Positions 8,444 through 16,741 of a stretch of DNA of 64,000 bases are shown piece after piece. Numbering within the stretch: position 1 is the stretch's first letter; each line of letters begins with the position of its first letter. A program made the translations under genes and the position numbers. This stretch comes from Limoniibacter endophyticus (lineage in GTDB: Bacteria > Pseudomonadota > Alphaproteobacteria > Rhizobiales > Rhizobiaceae): contig NZ_BMZO01000009.1 of NCBI RefSeq assembly GCF_014652835.1, forward strand, positions 125,433 through 189,432. Reading direction: 5' to 3'. The notes beneath the pieces are model-generated. The model did no database searches. It was not told where the DNA came from and saw only the letters and a list, made by a program, of their open reading frames with translations.

Positions 8444-8515
8444 TTTTCATCAACCCCGCTGCCGCAACTCGAAGATGATCCATTGCCGACGCAAGAGAAC
8501 AAGTCAAGAACGAAG

Positions 8516-9028
8516 TCACACTCGCGCCGCGATCTTCAGCCGGGCAACCGCACTCTGGCGGTGGTGGGCGTGACAAATGGCCAGCGCCAGCGCATCCGCC
8601 GCATCGGAGCCATCAAACGTCGCTTTAGGCATTAGCACCTTGACCATCATATGTATCTGCTGCTTCTCACCATGACCGACGCCGATGACGCTCTTCTTCA
8701 CGGCATTCGGCGCGTACTCCGCCACTGGCAGTCCCGCCCGTGCTGGCGCCAGCATGGCGATACCCCGCGCCTGACCAAGCTTCAGCGTTGCTGCCGCATC
8801 TTTGTTGACGAAAGTGTTTTCGACTGCCGCCTCATGTGGCATGTGCGCGTGGATGATCTGCTCGAGTCCCTCATAGAGCTGATTGAGCCGCGAGGCGAGA
8901 TCGAGCTTCTCATTGGATTTCACCGTGCCTGAAGCAAGAAAGCGCAATGAGTTGCCGTGGCTCTCCACAACGCCCCACCCGGTACGTCGAAGGCCAGGAT
9001 CAATGCCGATGATGCGAATCGTTTCCAT
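8516..9028 (-). CDS. ruvC: RuvC, Holliday-junction resolvase
   Basis: The 170-residue endonuclease resolves Holliday junctions. Acidic active-site residues are visible as Asp10 in [12 protein letters not shown], Glu70 in AAVENTF, and Asp142/Asp145 in [11 protein letters not shown]. It opens the ruvC-ruvA-ruvB block, with ruvA 72 bases downstream. Length and motifs are normal. Confidence 0.97.
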   Translation of the reverse strand: METIRIIGIDPGLRRTGWGVVESHGNSLRFLASGTVKSNEKLDLASRLNQLYEGLEQIIHAHMPHEAAVENTFVNKDAAATLKLGQARGIAMLAPARAGLPVAEYAPNAVKKSVIGVGHGEKQQIHMMVKVLMPKATFDGSDAADALALAICHAHHRQSAVARLKIAARV

Positions 9029-9078
9029 GCGCGCAACCTTAGCCGCACGCGAACGAAATGGGAACAGGGCAAGAAGTG

Positions 9079-9600
9079 TCAGCCGCGGCCGAAGGCAGTC
9101 CGCAAAAGGTGGATCTGGTTGGAGACAGGGTTGCTGGCAATGGCGTCATTGGCCGCGAGATCGCCGTAAAGCTGTTCATCCATGGCGCGTACGCGCTGTT
9201 GCAGGCGCAGCGAATGATCAATGAGGCCGCAGAAGCTGCCCGGGAGTTCGTCCCAACAGGGCGCGTTGTCCTGAGCGGAAGCCGTGTCTAACCGAACCTT
9301 GGCCTTTTCCGCCGCAACCTGATCCCGTGTCATCTCGCCCGAATTGGCTGCGCGCTGCAAAAGCAACCAGGAAGCAATCTGCATCAGGCGCGTCGTCAGG
9401 CGCATGGATTCGGCGGCGTAAAGCGCTGAGGCATTGCGCGATAGATGCTTGGCTTCGCAGCGGCCGTCGCCGTCAAGATACTCGGCAGCCCGCTCAACGA
9501 GAGCCATACCCTCGTCATAAAGCGGCGTAAACGAATTGGAGAACACGCGACGCTCCGCGAGCTTCACCATGTTTTCGGCCTTGTGACCATATTCGTTCAT
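9079..9600 (-). CDS. rcdA: RcdA-like protein (DUF1465), probable CtrA-degradation adaptor
   Basis: The 173-residue, largely helical protein shows the DUF1465 signature [19 protein letters not shown] followed by [12 protein letters not shown]. In Caulobacter the family member RcdA helps CpdR present CtrA to the ClpXP protease at the cell pole; the same role here is an inference from family. The ATG at 9600 is chosen over a start at 9690 because GAGGCG precedes it and the family begins here. About 100 bases upstream lies a perfect CtrA box (9699-9713), suggesting control by the protein whose turnover it would promote. It lies just downstream of the ruv block's start, on the same strand. Confidence 0.72.
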   Translation of the reverse strand: MNEYGHKAENMVKLAERRVFSNSFTPLYDEGMALVERAAEYLDGDGRCEAKHLSRNASALYAAESMRLTTRLMQIASWLLLQRAANSGEMTRDQVAAEKAKVRLDTASAQDNAPCWDELPGSFCGLIDHSLRLQQRVRAMDEQLYGDLAANDAIASNPVSNQIHLLRTAFGRG

Positions 9601-9698
9601 TGCATTCGCCTCGATATGAAAAGGATGCGCGATCATTAGCCGCCATCGCAGACGGCTTCTTAAGATGAGGCCACGGGCCGCGCAAGGCAAGCGGAACT

Positions 9699-9713
9699 TT
9701 AACGAAGGGTTAA
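9699..9713 (-). promoter_or_regulatory. CtrA box upstream of rcdA
   Basis: TTAA-N7-TTAA matches the alphaproteobacterial CtrA consensus exactly (on the minus strand TTAACCCTTCGTTAA). It lies about 100 bases before the rcdA start, with no other gene between. Confidence 0.6.
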
Positions 9714-9782
9714 CTGTGAAGAATGGGGAAAGCGTGGCGAAGGTTCCGCGACGCGAAGAGATTTATCTGGCCCCCGCTTGTC

Positions 9783-9810
9783 AAAAAAAGAGCCGCTAGA
9801 TGAGCGGCTC
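9783..9810 (-). terminator. Intrinsic terminator after opgC / candidate small RNA
   Basis: The stem is GAGCCGCT/AGCGGCTC (9790-9797 with 9803-9810). On the minus strand it is followed by seven U residues (A-run 9783-9789 on the plus strand). It ends leftward transcription from opgC or from the candidate small RNA. Confidence 0.85.
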
Positions 9811-9890
9811 GAAGGCATTAAACAGGGAGGCGTCGAACAGAGTGGCGCAAACCAAACCGTTCAAATCCAGAGACTGGATGCCCACAGTTA
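9783..9890 (-). ncRNA. Candidate small RNA ending in an intrinsic terminator
   Basis: The minus strand ends in a terminator with a perfect 8-bp stem (GAGCCGCT/AGCGGCTC) and seven U residues. Upstream are a small hairpin (ATCCAG/CTGGAT) and an unpaired GCCTCCC stretch able to pair with Shine-Dalgarno sequences. A CtrA box sits just upstream at 9904-9918. The roughly 105-base unit has no start codon with a ribosome-binding site on this strand. It could be simply the 3' untranslated end of opgC, whose stop is at 9956; the 5' end given is approximate. Confidence 0.4.
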
Positions 9891-9903
9891 ACCCCCATAA
9901 AGG

Positions 9904-9918
9904 TTAACGGGCGGTTAA
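9904..9918 (-). promoter_or_regulatory. Second CtrA box, upstream of the candidate small RNA
   Basis: TTAA-CGGGCGG-TTAA is a second perfect TTAA-N7-TTAA match, only about 190 bases from the first. A third GTTAAC lies 12 bases beyond. It sits between the opgC stop codon and the minus-strand terminator at 9783, where a promoter for a small transcript would lie. Confidence 0.5.
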
Positions 9919-9955
9919 TCGCCCCTGCTTTTTCGACCTGAATCCAGGCGAGGCA

Positions 9956-11116
9956 TCAACGACGGGTCATTGGAACGCTTACCGGCTTAGCGACCGGTGC
10001 AGACGGAACGACCGCAACGGATACTTTCCCAAGCGTCTTGTACCATTCAAGATAGTAGGCAAAGGCAAAGTGCAGGACAAGGCCAGCCGAGATAATCAGC
10101 GCATCGAACGCGATGCCGCCGGTATACGTCGCCTTGGCGATCTGGCCAATCATGGCCATCAGAGTTCCGGCCACAAAGATCGGCAATGAGTGCTTGCCGA
10201 GGATCGACAGCGGATGGTCCTGAGCGAGGCGCAGCAGGTTGGAAATTTTCGGCATCGCCACAATGAGATAGGCCAGCGACAGCACATGCAGGAGGCGTGG
10301 AACCGAAAGATAAGTCTTGTCGAAGCCGGTCAGAACGGCAGGCATTCCCATCGACGTATCTATCCACCAGAGCGGCGCACGCACCCAGACCAGCGCCAGC
10401 AGTGCATATCCGGCAGCGACAACGTAGAGCGCGGGGTTGAAGGCGATCGTGCCGCCACGCTTTACATGCATCATGCCGGCCATACCGATCACGAACAGGA
10501 ACTGCCACGAGAGCGGATTCAGAAACCACTGACCGGCAGTCGGATAATTGATCGGGGCGACATGGTAAATGCCCGACAGCAGCCACACCGTTCCCGAAAC
10601 GGCAAGCATCAAGCCTATGCTGCGCTGGCCGAGGAACAGGAAGGCCGGCATCAGCAGCAGAACGACGGCGTACATGGAGAGAATATTGTTATATCCGAGC
10701 TGATGGCCGAGCGTAACGAGGCCTACCAGCGCTTCCGGCGTATGCACGATGATCGTCTCGATATTGATCATCTTGAGCAATTCGGGACGTGCAAAGATGA
10801 CCGCCGCGAGGGCAAATAGAGCAACCGAGGCCATCGTCGTCATCATATGCGTCACATAGAGCACACCCGCACGCCGCGCCGCACGCAGTGAAGTCAACAA
10901 GCGTCGGCCGGGGGTGAACTTGGATCCATAAGCCAGGCCTGCCGCAATGCCCGAGATCAGCACAAAGGCTTCTGCGGCGTCGGAAAAACCGAAATTCTTG
11001 TGTGTCATGAACTCGAAGGCGTTGCCTGGCACGTGGTTGACAAAGATCGTCAACAGCGCGATCGCCCGGAATACGTCGATGCGGGTGTCCCGCTCTTTTG
11101 CAACTATCTGGTTCAT
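9956..11116 (-). CDS. opgC: OpgC-family membrane acyltransferase
   Basis: The 386-residue integral membrane protein has about ten hydrophobic segments. It begins with the OpgC/acyltransferase-3 type start RIDVFRAIALLTIFVNHVPGN, where the conserved His of this family is seen. OpgC proteins add succinyl groups to periplasmic or cyclic beta-glucans. Brucellaceae make cyclic beta-1,2-glucans, so that polymer is the likely acceptor, but this is inferred. The C-terminal tail (VVPSAPVAKPVSVPMTRR) is hydrophilic and Pro-rich. It is transcribed alone, with an intrinsic terminator at 9783. Confidence 0.82.
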   Translation of the reverse strand: MNQIVAKERDTRIDVFRAIALLTIFVNHVPGNAFEFMTHKNFGFSDAAEAFVLISGIAAGLAYGSKFTPGRRLLTSLRAARRAGVLYVTHMMTTMASVALFALAAVIFARPELLKMINIETIIVHTPEALVGLVTLGHQLGYNNILSMYAVVLLLMPAFLFLGQRSIGLMLAVSGTVWLLSGIYHVAPINYPTAGQWFLNPLSWQFLFVIGMAGMMHVKRGGTIAFNPALYVVAAGYALLALVWVRAPLWWIDTSMGMPAVLTGFDKTYLSVPRLLHVLSLAYLIVAMPKISNLLRLAQDHPLSILGKHSLPIFVAGTLMAMIGQIAKATYTGGIAFDALIISAGLVLHFAFAYYLEWYKTLGKVSVAVVPSAPVAKPVSVPMTRR

Positions 11117-11429
11117 GACAGCTAAATCACTTCACTGTTTCACGGTTCCTGTCGTTTCCCACGCGCGGTTGCAGCATCTTCCCGACAACGCGAGCCTTCT
11201 CGGCCTAAAATCGTGTAAAAACAAGGCCATCAAAGGGCTTTTCCCTCACGAATTATATCGTCTTCGACATGATCCCGGCAGTTCAACTATGACGCTATCT
11301 TTGCAATTTCGCGTGAAACGCCCCTATCGCCCTTTGGGTCGAAATGCTTTATGCGGGCAAGGAAGAATTTTGCGCAGCACCGGGACCGGTGGTTCGAGCG
11401 CATCCAAAATGTGATGGAGAGATTTCAAA
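11117..11429. other. Divergent intergenic region opgC / thiE-like gene
   Basis: The 313 bases hold the promoters of two divergent genes. A weak imperfect hairpin (AAGGCC/GGGCTT) lies near 11222-11240. No tRNA, conserved operator or convincing small gene was found. Confidence 0.35.
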
Positions 11430-12104
11430 ATGGAATCCGAAAACAGCATCGACCGCTGCCGCGTCGTTCTGATTGCACCGACCGACCTCGCAGACGATGC
11501 CGGCGTCGCCGCAGTGAAAAACGCATTGTCCGGCGGCGATGTCGCCTGCGTTATCCTTCCGGCTGGCGAGCGAGGCGAGGAAGCGTTCCAGGATTATGCG
11601 GAGAAGCTGGTGCCGGTTGTGCAGGATGCGGGCGCGGCACTCATGCTGGAATCGGAAACGCGCATCGTCTCACGCGTGAAGGCAGACGGTGTGCATCTGG
11701 GCCCCAAGGTCGCCGATCTCGCCGATGTCACGGATCGGGTGGAAGGCCGGATGATGATCGGTGCCGGTGGACGTCTGACCCGTGACGAGGCGTTGGCGCT
11801 TGGCGAATTGCGTCCCGACTATGTTTTCCTCGGCCTCTTTGGCAAGGACACGACGCCAGAGCCATACGAGCGCAATCTGACGCTTGCGAGGTGGTGGGCC
11901 GAAATGGTTGAGGTTCCGCTGGTCGTGCAAGGCGGCAACGCCGTTGCTTCCGTTGTCGCGGTTGCCGAGGCGGGGGCCGATTTCGTCGCTTTGGCTAGTG
12001 CCGTTTTCGCGGAAGGGCTGGAGCCGAAAGTGCAGGTCGCCATGGCAAATGCGCTGCTTGACGAAAAAGCGCCGCGTTTCGAGGGTTTCTCTGGCAAGAA
12101 GTGA
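11430..12104 (+). CDS. Thiamine-phosphate-synthase-family protein (divergent ThiE/TenI)
   Basis: The 224-residue protein has a TIM-barrel pattern of the TMP synthase/TenI family, including ADGVHLGP and the phosphate-loop-like VVQGGNAVASVVAVAEAGADFVAL. The usual ThiE blocks (IGVS-x-H in mid-protein and GP-x-F-x-T-x-TK) are replaced by IGAGGRLTRDEA and DYVFLGLFGKDT. It may therefore be a paralogue with altered activity rather than the main thiazole/pyrimidine coupling enzyme. It shares a plus-strand run with the Sel1-repeat gene, 26 bases downstream. Confidence 0.65.
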   Translation: MESENSIDRCRVVLIAPTDLADDAGVAAVKNALSGGDVACVILPAGERGEEAFQDYAEKLVPVVQDAGAALMLESETRIVSRVKADGVHLGPKVADLADVTDRVEGRMMIGAGGRLTRDEALALGELRPDYVFLGLFGKDTTPEPYERNLTLARWWAEMVEVPLVVQGGNAVASVVAVAEAGADFVALASAVFAEGLEPKVQVAMANALLDEKAPRFEGFSGKK

Positions 12105-12130
12105 TTCTCACGCTAGCAAGAAGCGGACCG

Positions 12131-13171
12131 ATGACGCGTAACGTCTTCCTCTCAGCTATTATTGGAGGCCTTGCTCTGCAAGGCGCCCTGCCGGCCGTCG
12201 CGCAGGATGCCGCCTCGCCCTCCAGTATCAGAGCAGAGCGCGTCGATCCTGAGCGCTTCGGAGGCAAGCGCATAGACGAAGCCTTCGGCGCTTACCAGCG
12301 AGGCTTCTACAAGACCGCCTACGAACTCGCATTGCCCCGAGCCAAAAACGACGATCCGGCAGCGCAAACGCTGGTCGCAGAAATCCTCTCGCGCGGTCTC
12401 GGCGTCAAGCGTGACGCAGCGGCGGCTGCAGACTGGTATCGGAAGGCGGCAGAAAATGCCTACCCCGAAGCGCAATTCCAATACGCCCTAGTCCTTCTCG
12501 AAGGGCGCTATGCCAATCGCGACGAACAGCAGGCGATGGCGCTTATGGAGGCGGCGGCGGAGAGCGGCAATCGCCTCGCACAATTCAATTACGCGCAGAT
12601 GCTGGTTTCAGCAGACGAGGACGGCAAGAACATGGAAAAGGCGCGCAGCTATTATAAGCGCGCCGCAGATGCAGGCCTTCCCGATGCTCAATATGCCATG
12701 TCGCAGCTCGACGCCAATGGCATAGGTATCGAAAAGCCAGATGAGACAGCCGCACGTGGCTGGCTCGAGAAGGCGGCGCGCGCCGGCTTCGATTCCGCAC
12801 GGGTCGAGCTCGCCACAATGATGCTCTGGGGTAAAGGTGGAGCGCGCGACGAAAAGGGCGGATTTGAGATGATGCGCCGGGCCGCGCGTTCCGGCAATGT
12901 GGCCGCGCAGAACCGTCTCGCCAAGCTCTATATTCAGGCTATTGGAAATGAGGGCGACCCTATCGAGGCGGCAAGCTGGTACATGGTTGCCCGCTCTAAC
13001 GGCCTGCTCGATCCGGAAATGGAAGAGTATCTGCAAGGGCTGACGGACGAGCAGCTTGCAACGGCACGCGGGCGGGTCGGACAGGCGGCAACCCAACCTG
13101 CCTCCGCCAGCGAAGCAGCCTCGGCTGCGAAAACGACACCGGTACCGGAAATCGCACCGCCGCCGCAGTAG
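12131..13171 (+). CDS. Exported Sel1-repeat (TPR-like) protein
   Basis: The 346-residue protein starts with a signal peptide (MTRNVFLSAIIGGLALQGALP). Five or six Sel1-like repeats follow (for example GLGVKRDAAAAADWYRKAAE, YYKRAADAGLPDAQYAMS, ARGWLEKAARAGFDSAR). The C-terminal tail is rich in Ala, Ser and Pro. Sel1 repeats form superhelices that bind partner proteins, often in the periplasm; the partner is unknown. The ATG at 12131 is chosen because it opens the signal peptide; an upstream ATG at 12101 overlaps the previous gene. It follows the thiE-like gene closely and precedes efp. Confidence 0.75.
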   Translation: MTRNVFLSAIIGGLALQGALPAVAQDAASPSSIRAERVDPERFGGKRIDEAFGAYQRGFYKTAYELALPRAKNDDPAAQTLVAEILSRGLGVKRDAAAAADWYRKAAENAYPEAQFQYALVLLEGRYANRDEQQAMALMEAAAESGNRLAQFNYAQMLVSADEDGKNMEKARSYYKRAADAGLPDAQYAMSQLDANGIGIEKPDETAARGWLEKAARAGFDSARVELATMMLWGKGGARDEKGGFEMMRRAARSGNVAAQNRLAKLYIQAIGNEGDPIEAASWYMVARSNGLLDPEMEEYLQGLTDEQLATARGRVGQAATQPASASEAASAAKTTPVPEIAPPPQ

Positions 13172-13321
13172 AGACAAGCTACTCTTGCTTGTTGCGCGAT
13201 TTTGTGGTCTTGGAGGCGCCAATGACAGCGCCGCGCAATCTTCCTCGCATCGGCCAGAAAGAGCAGAGGGTCTCTGAGACCTTTCAGGCCTGCGGCAACA
13301 TTTGAACATAACGGAACAACA

Positions 13322-13888
13322 ATGGCGAAAATCAACGGCAACGAAATCCGTCCCGGCAACGTCATCGAGCATGATGGCGGCCTGTGGGTGGCGGTGAAGA
13401 CCAATGCGGTGAAGCCCGGCAAGGGCGGTGCCTATAACCAGGTGGAACTGAAGAACCTGATCAATGGCACCAAGCTCAACGAACGCTTCCGCGCCGCCGA
13501 AACGGTCGAGAAGGTTCGCCTCGAGCAGAAAGATTTCTCATATCTCTACGAAGAAGGCGATGCGCTGGTCTTCATGGATCAGGAATCCTACGAGCAGCTG
13601 CAGCTCCAGAAGGAATTCGTCGGCGATCGCGCGGCCTTCCTTCAGGATGGTATGATCGTTACCGTCGAGCTGCACGAAGAGCGCCCGATCGGTATCAAGC
13701 TGCCCGATACCGTCGTTCTTGAAATCGTTGAAGCCGATCCGGTCGTGAAGGGCCAGACGGCTGCTTCGTCCTACAAGCCGGCCAAGCTCGAAAACGGTCT
13801 GCGCGTCCTCGTGCCGCCGTTCATCTCCTCGGGTGAAAAAATCGTCGTTGATACAAACGAAATCGAATACGTTCGCCGCGCGGACTGA
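13322..13888 (+). CDS. efp: Elongation factor P
   Basis: The 188-residue, three-domain factor binds between the P and E sites and relieves ribosome stalling at proline runs. The loop KPGKGGA places Lys34 at the tip, the residue beta-lysylated by EpmA in many bacteria. The KOW-like N-terminus ([17 protein letters not shown]) and C-terminal OB domains ([17 protein letters not shown]) are intact. A strong hairpin lies 12 bases after the stop. Confidence 0.96.
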   Translation: MAKINGNEIRPGNVIEHDGGLWVAVKTNAVKPGKGGAYNQVELKNLINGTKLNERFRAAETVEKVRLEQKDFSYLYEEGDALVFMDQESYEQLQLQKEFVGDRAAFLQDGMIVTVELHEERPIGIKLPDTVVLEIVEADPVVKGQTAASSYKPAKLENGLRVLVPPFISSGEKIVVDTNEIEYVRRAD

Positions 13889-13899
13889 TCTCAGCTTCC

Positions 13900-13925
13900 T
13901 GCCTGCGGGTTCCGATCCGCAGGCA
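13900..13925 (+). terminator. Hairpin terminator after efp
   Basis: A perfect 9-bp stem TGCCTGCGG/CCGCAGGCA with an eight-base loop lies just after the efp stop. The following sequence (TTCTG) is only modestly T-rich. Confidence 0.65.
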
Positions 13926-14022
13926 TTCTGCCTCATCTGCGTCGGACACAATTTGCGTTCGACTGTTCTTTTACAAAGCGCCACGTTTGGCGCGTTCATC
14001 GGATCGACAGGAGTAACCGCTC

Positions 14023-14823
14023 ATGGCGCGTTCAGCCATTCTCAACGTCATGGTCGCAGCCGCTGCAAAGGCCGGCCGTTCCCTCGCCCGCGATTTCGGC
14101 GAGGTGCAGAATCTGCAGGTTTCGCTGAAAGGCCCTGGCGATTACGTTTCGCAGGCCGACAAGAAGGCCGAAGACATCATCTATTCCGAACTCTCTCGTG
14201 CCCGTCCCGGCTACGGCTTCCTGATGGAAGAACGCGGAGAAGTGAAAGGCGAGGACGAGCAGCACCGCTGGATCGTCGATCCGCTCGATGGCACGACCAA
14301 CTTCCTGCACGGCATTCCGCTCTTCGCGATTTCCATCGCGCTGGAACGTCAGGGTAAGATTCAGGCCGGCCTGATCTACAATCCGATTACTGACGAACTT
14401 TACACGGCCGAACGCGGCGGCGGTGCCTTCCTCAACGATCGCCGCCTGCGCGTTGCCGCCCGCTCCCGCCTCGCCGATTCCGTGATCGGAACCGGCGTAC
14501 CGCATCTGGGACGCGGGCACCACGGCTTCTATCTGGTCGAACTGCGCAATGTTATGGCCGAAGTCTCCGGCATCCGCCGCATGGGTTCGGCAGCACTCGA
14601 CCTAGCCTATGTCGCAGCGGGTCGAATGGATGGATATTGGGAGGATTCGCTGAACGCCTGGGATGTCGCAGCCGGCATGTTGCTGATCCGGGAAGCTGGC
14701 GGTTTTTGCTCCACCAAGGAAGGCAAGCAGGACATCTTCGAAACCGGTTCGATCGTAGCGGGTAACGAAGCCATTCATGGTGCCCTTCTCAAGACGATCA
14801 AGAAGCCCGTCAAAACGGCCTGA
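14023..14823 (+). CDS. suhB: Inositol-monophosphatase-family phosphatase (SuhB-like)
   Basis: The 266-residue protein has both IMPase signatures: WIVDPLDGTTNFLHGIP, binding the catalytic metals, and WDVAAGMLLIREAGG near the C-terminus. The acidic metal ligand Glu is in LMEERGE. The family hydrolyses myo-inositol-1-phosphate or related sugar phosphates, and SuhB also associates with the transcription antitermination machinery in enterobacteria. It follows efp by 134 bases and ends in a terminator-like hairpin. Confidence 0.85.
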   Translation: MARSAILNVMVAAAAKAGRSLARDFGEVQNLQVSLKGPGDYVSQADKKAEDIIYSELSRARPGYGFLMEERGEVKGEDEQHRWIVDPLDGTTNFLHGIPLFAISIALERQGKIQAGLIYNPITDELYTAERGGGAFLNDRRLRVAARSRLADSVIGTGVPHLGRGHHGFYLVELRNVMAEVSGIRRMGSAALDLAYVAAGRMDGYWEDSLNAWDVAAGMLLIREAGGFCSTKEGKQDIFETGSIVAGNEAIHGALLKTIKKPVKTA

Positions 14824-14834
14824 TTTTGCTTTTA

Positions 14835-14864
14835 TTCAGGCGCGCGAAAAAAGCTGCGCCTGAA
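14835..14864 (+). terminator. Terminator-like hairpin after suhB
   Basis: TTCAGGCGC and GCGCCTGAA form a perfect 9-bp stem around an A-rich loop, followed by TTCTTC. It lies 11 bases past the suhB stop and argues that the next gene starts downstream of it. Confidence 0.7.
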
Positions 14865-14924
14865 TTCTTCGTGATGGCGCAATTTGCCGCAATCTTGAAA
14901 CATATTCGCAACGCAATCACCTGC

Positions 14925-15659
14925 ATGATGAAATGTATGCAAGAAAGCGATGTCCTGTCCGTCTCACATCCCTATTCCGGCCGCTACGACCTTACGCAGG
15001 GTGAGCGCATTGCCGATATCGTCGTGCATTGCATCGGCATTGCCTTGGCACTGGCAGGTGGCGGCGCGCTTCTGGCGTTGAGCTGGTTTTCGGCGAGGCC
15101 GATAGAATTTGCAGCGGCCATAGTCTATCTTCTATCGCTTCTGGCTGTGCTAGGCATTTCCTGCACCTATAACGCGCTTTTACCGTCACCGCTAAAATGG
15201 GTTTTCAGGCGCGCAGATCATGCGGCGATCTATCTGCTGATTGCCGGCACCTATACGCCGTTCATTACCCAGCTTGACGATCCTGTGGAACGCAGTGTGA
15301 TGCTCTTGTTGATCTGGGGGATGGCGATAATCGGCGTCTCGATGAAGCTCCTCTTGCCTGGTCGCTTCGACCGTCTCGCCATCGTCTTCTATCTGCTGAT
15401 GGGCTGGAGCGGCATTGCCATGAACAGCTCTTTTTCGGCGGTATTGCCAACCAGCACGCTCATGCTCATCGTGGCTGGCGGCATCGTCTACTCGGCCGGC
15501 GTGATAGTCTATCTGCGCCAGGACATGAAATATCAGAGCGCGCTCTGGCATGGCTTCGTCGTGTCCGCCGCTGTTCTGCATATGGGCGCCATCATCGACT
15601 GTCTCGTAATCAGCCGCTGGACGCCACAAGTCCTGCCATTGATACCCTCCCTCGTATAG
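14925..15659 (+). CDS. Hemolysin III / PAQR-family membrane protein
   Basis: The product has seven hydrophobic segments and the HlyIII features GERIADIVVHCIGIALA, FRRADHAAIYLLIAGTYTPF and a C-terminal ALWHGFVVSAAVLHMGAI with conserved His residues. Despite the name, the family is related to PAQR receptors and its bacterial role is uncertain. The start is not decided by a ribosome-binding site: ATGs occur at 14874, 14925, 14928 and 14937. The earliest, TTG at 14826, precedes the terminator hairpin and is unlikely. The length of about 240 residues is normal. Confidence 0.8.
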   Translation: MMKCMQESDVLSVSHPYSGRYDLTQGERIADIVVHCIGIALALAGGGALLALSWFSARPIEFAAAIVYLLSLLAVLGISCTYNALLPSPLKWVFRRADHAAIYLLIAGTYTPFITQLDDPVERSVMLLLIWGMAIIGVSMKLLLPGRFDRLAIVFYLLMGWSGIAMNSSFSAVLPTSTLMLIVAGGIVYSAGVIVYLRQDMKYQSALWHGFVVSAAVLHMGAIIDCLVISRWTPQVLPLIPSLV

Positions 15660-15733
15660 CGCTTCCAATTTCGTCACATTTCCGTTTAGAGTTCACATTA
15701 ACAAAAGACCGAATTCAAAACGGGATTTATTTC

Positions 15734-16741
15734 ATGGCGGCACTGAGGACTCCGGGCGAGGACATGCTCGTTCCAGAACGCGCATACGATCCGCATCGTC
15801 TTTCCAGCCCGCAGGTCTTTCTGGCTTCCATGGTGATCTTTCTCGCCATTTCGGGCTTTGTAGCGCTGATACTGTGGCGCCAGATTGCAACGGCCTTTGC
15901 CAGCAATCCCGGTTTGAACGGCCTGATCTTCGGCGTACTTGCCGTCGGCATTCTGCTGGTTTTCATGCAGGTGACGCGGCTCTTCCGGGAGGTGCGCTGG
16001 GTCAACTCCTTCAAAAGCGGCACGGATACCGGAGACCCGGTTCTGCTCGCCCCAATGAAGGCGATGCTGTCACGCTCTTCCGCGACTGCGCTTTCGGCCA
16101 TAACCACCCGCACAATTCTCGATTCCATCGCCAATCGCCTCGATGAAAGCCGCGATATCTCGCGCTATCTAACGGGCCTTCTTGTTTTTCTCGGGCTACT
16201 CGGCACTTTCTGGGGTTTGCTTGAGACCATCGGATCTATCGGCGACGTCATCCGATCACTCTCTCCTGGCGGCGGCGATATCAGCGCGGTGCTGGAAAGC
16301 CTGAAAACCGGCCTCGCTGCGCCTCTCGACGGCATGGGCACGGCCTTCTCCTCATCGCTGTTTGGCCTTGCCGGCTCACTTATCCTCGGCTTTCTCGATC
16401 TGCAAGCCGGTCGCGCCCAGACGCGTTTCTATACCGAGCTTGAAAACTGGCTTTCTTCGGTAACCGACATGACGCCGGACACGCGCCGCGAACTCCATCC
16501 GAATGCCAGCGAAGACATCCGCCTTCTGGCCGAAAAGTTGCGCTCCGGCGAGGAACATGCGTCGAATCCCCGTGTGGCCGGTGCCATGGCCAATCTGGCG
16601 GATGGTGTTGCCGGTCTCGTCAAGACCATGCGCCAGGAGCAGCAGATGATGCGAGACTGGGTGGAAGCGCAGGCCGAGGAGCAGAAGGCGCTACGCCAGA
16701 CGCTTGAAAAACTGTCGCAATCGCTAGAGAAACGCAACTGA
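15734..16741 (+). CDS. MotA/TolQ/ExbB-type proton-channel protein
   Basis: The 335-residue protein has two N-terminal membrane helices (MVIFLAISGFVALILWRQI and NGLIFGVLAVGILLVFMQV). The family core follows (FLGLLGTFWGLLETIGSIG and DGMGTAFSSSLFGLAGSLILGFLDL). A long cytoplasmic C-terminal tail with coiled-coil character ends the protein. It overlaps the next gene by one base, an OmpA/MotB-like protein, so the two probably form a stator-like complex in the inner membrane. This resembles MotAB architecture outside a flagellar locus. The process it powers is unknown. Confidence 0.8.
   Translation: MAALRTPGEDMLVPERAYDPHRLSSPQVFLASMVIFLAISGFVALILWRQIATAFASNPGLNGLIFGVLAVGILLVFMQVTRLFREVRWVNSFKSGTDTGDPVLLAPMKAMLSRSSATALSAITTRTILDSIANRLDESRDISRYLTGLLVFLGLLGTFWGLLETIGSIGDVIRSLSPGGGDISAVLESLKTGLAAPLDGMGTAFSSSLFGLAGSLILGFLDLQAGRAQTRFYTELENWLSSVTDMTPDTRRELHPNASEDIRLLAEKLRSGEEHASNPRVAGAMANLADGVAGLVKTMRQEQQMMRDWVEAQAEEQKALRQTLEKLSQSLEKRN

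Noticed and set aside
9801-9906. Plus-strand 35-codon frame through the candidate small RNA
   Set aside because: Its ATG lies in the terminator stem and has no ribosome-binding site.
11380-11410. tRNA-like GGTTCGAGC segment
   Set aside because: No acceptor stem or anticodon arm can be folded around it.
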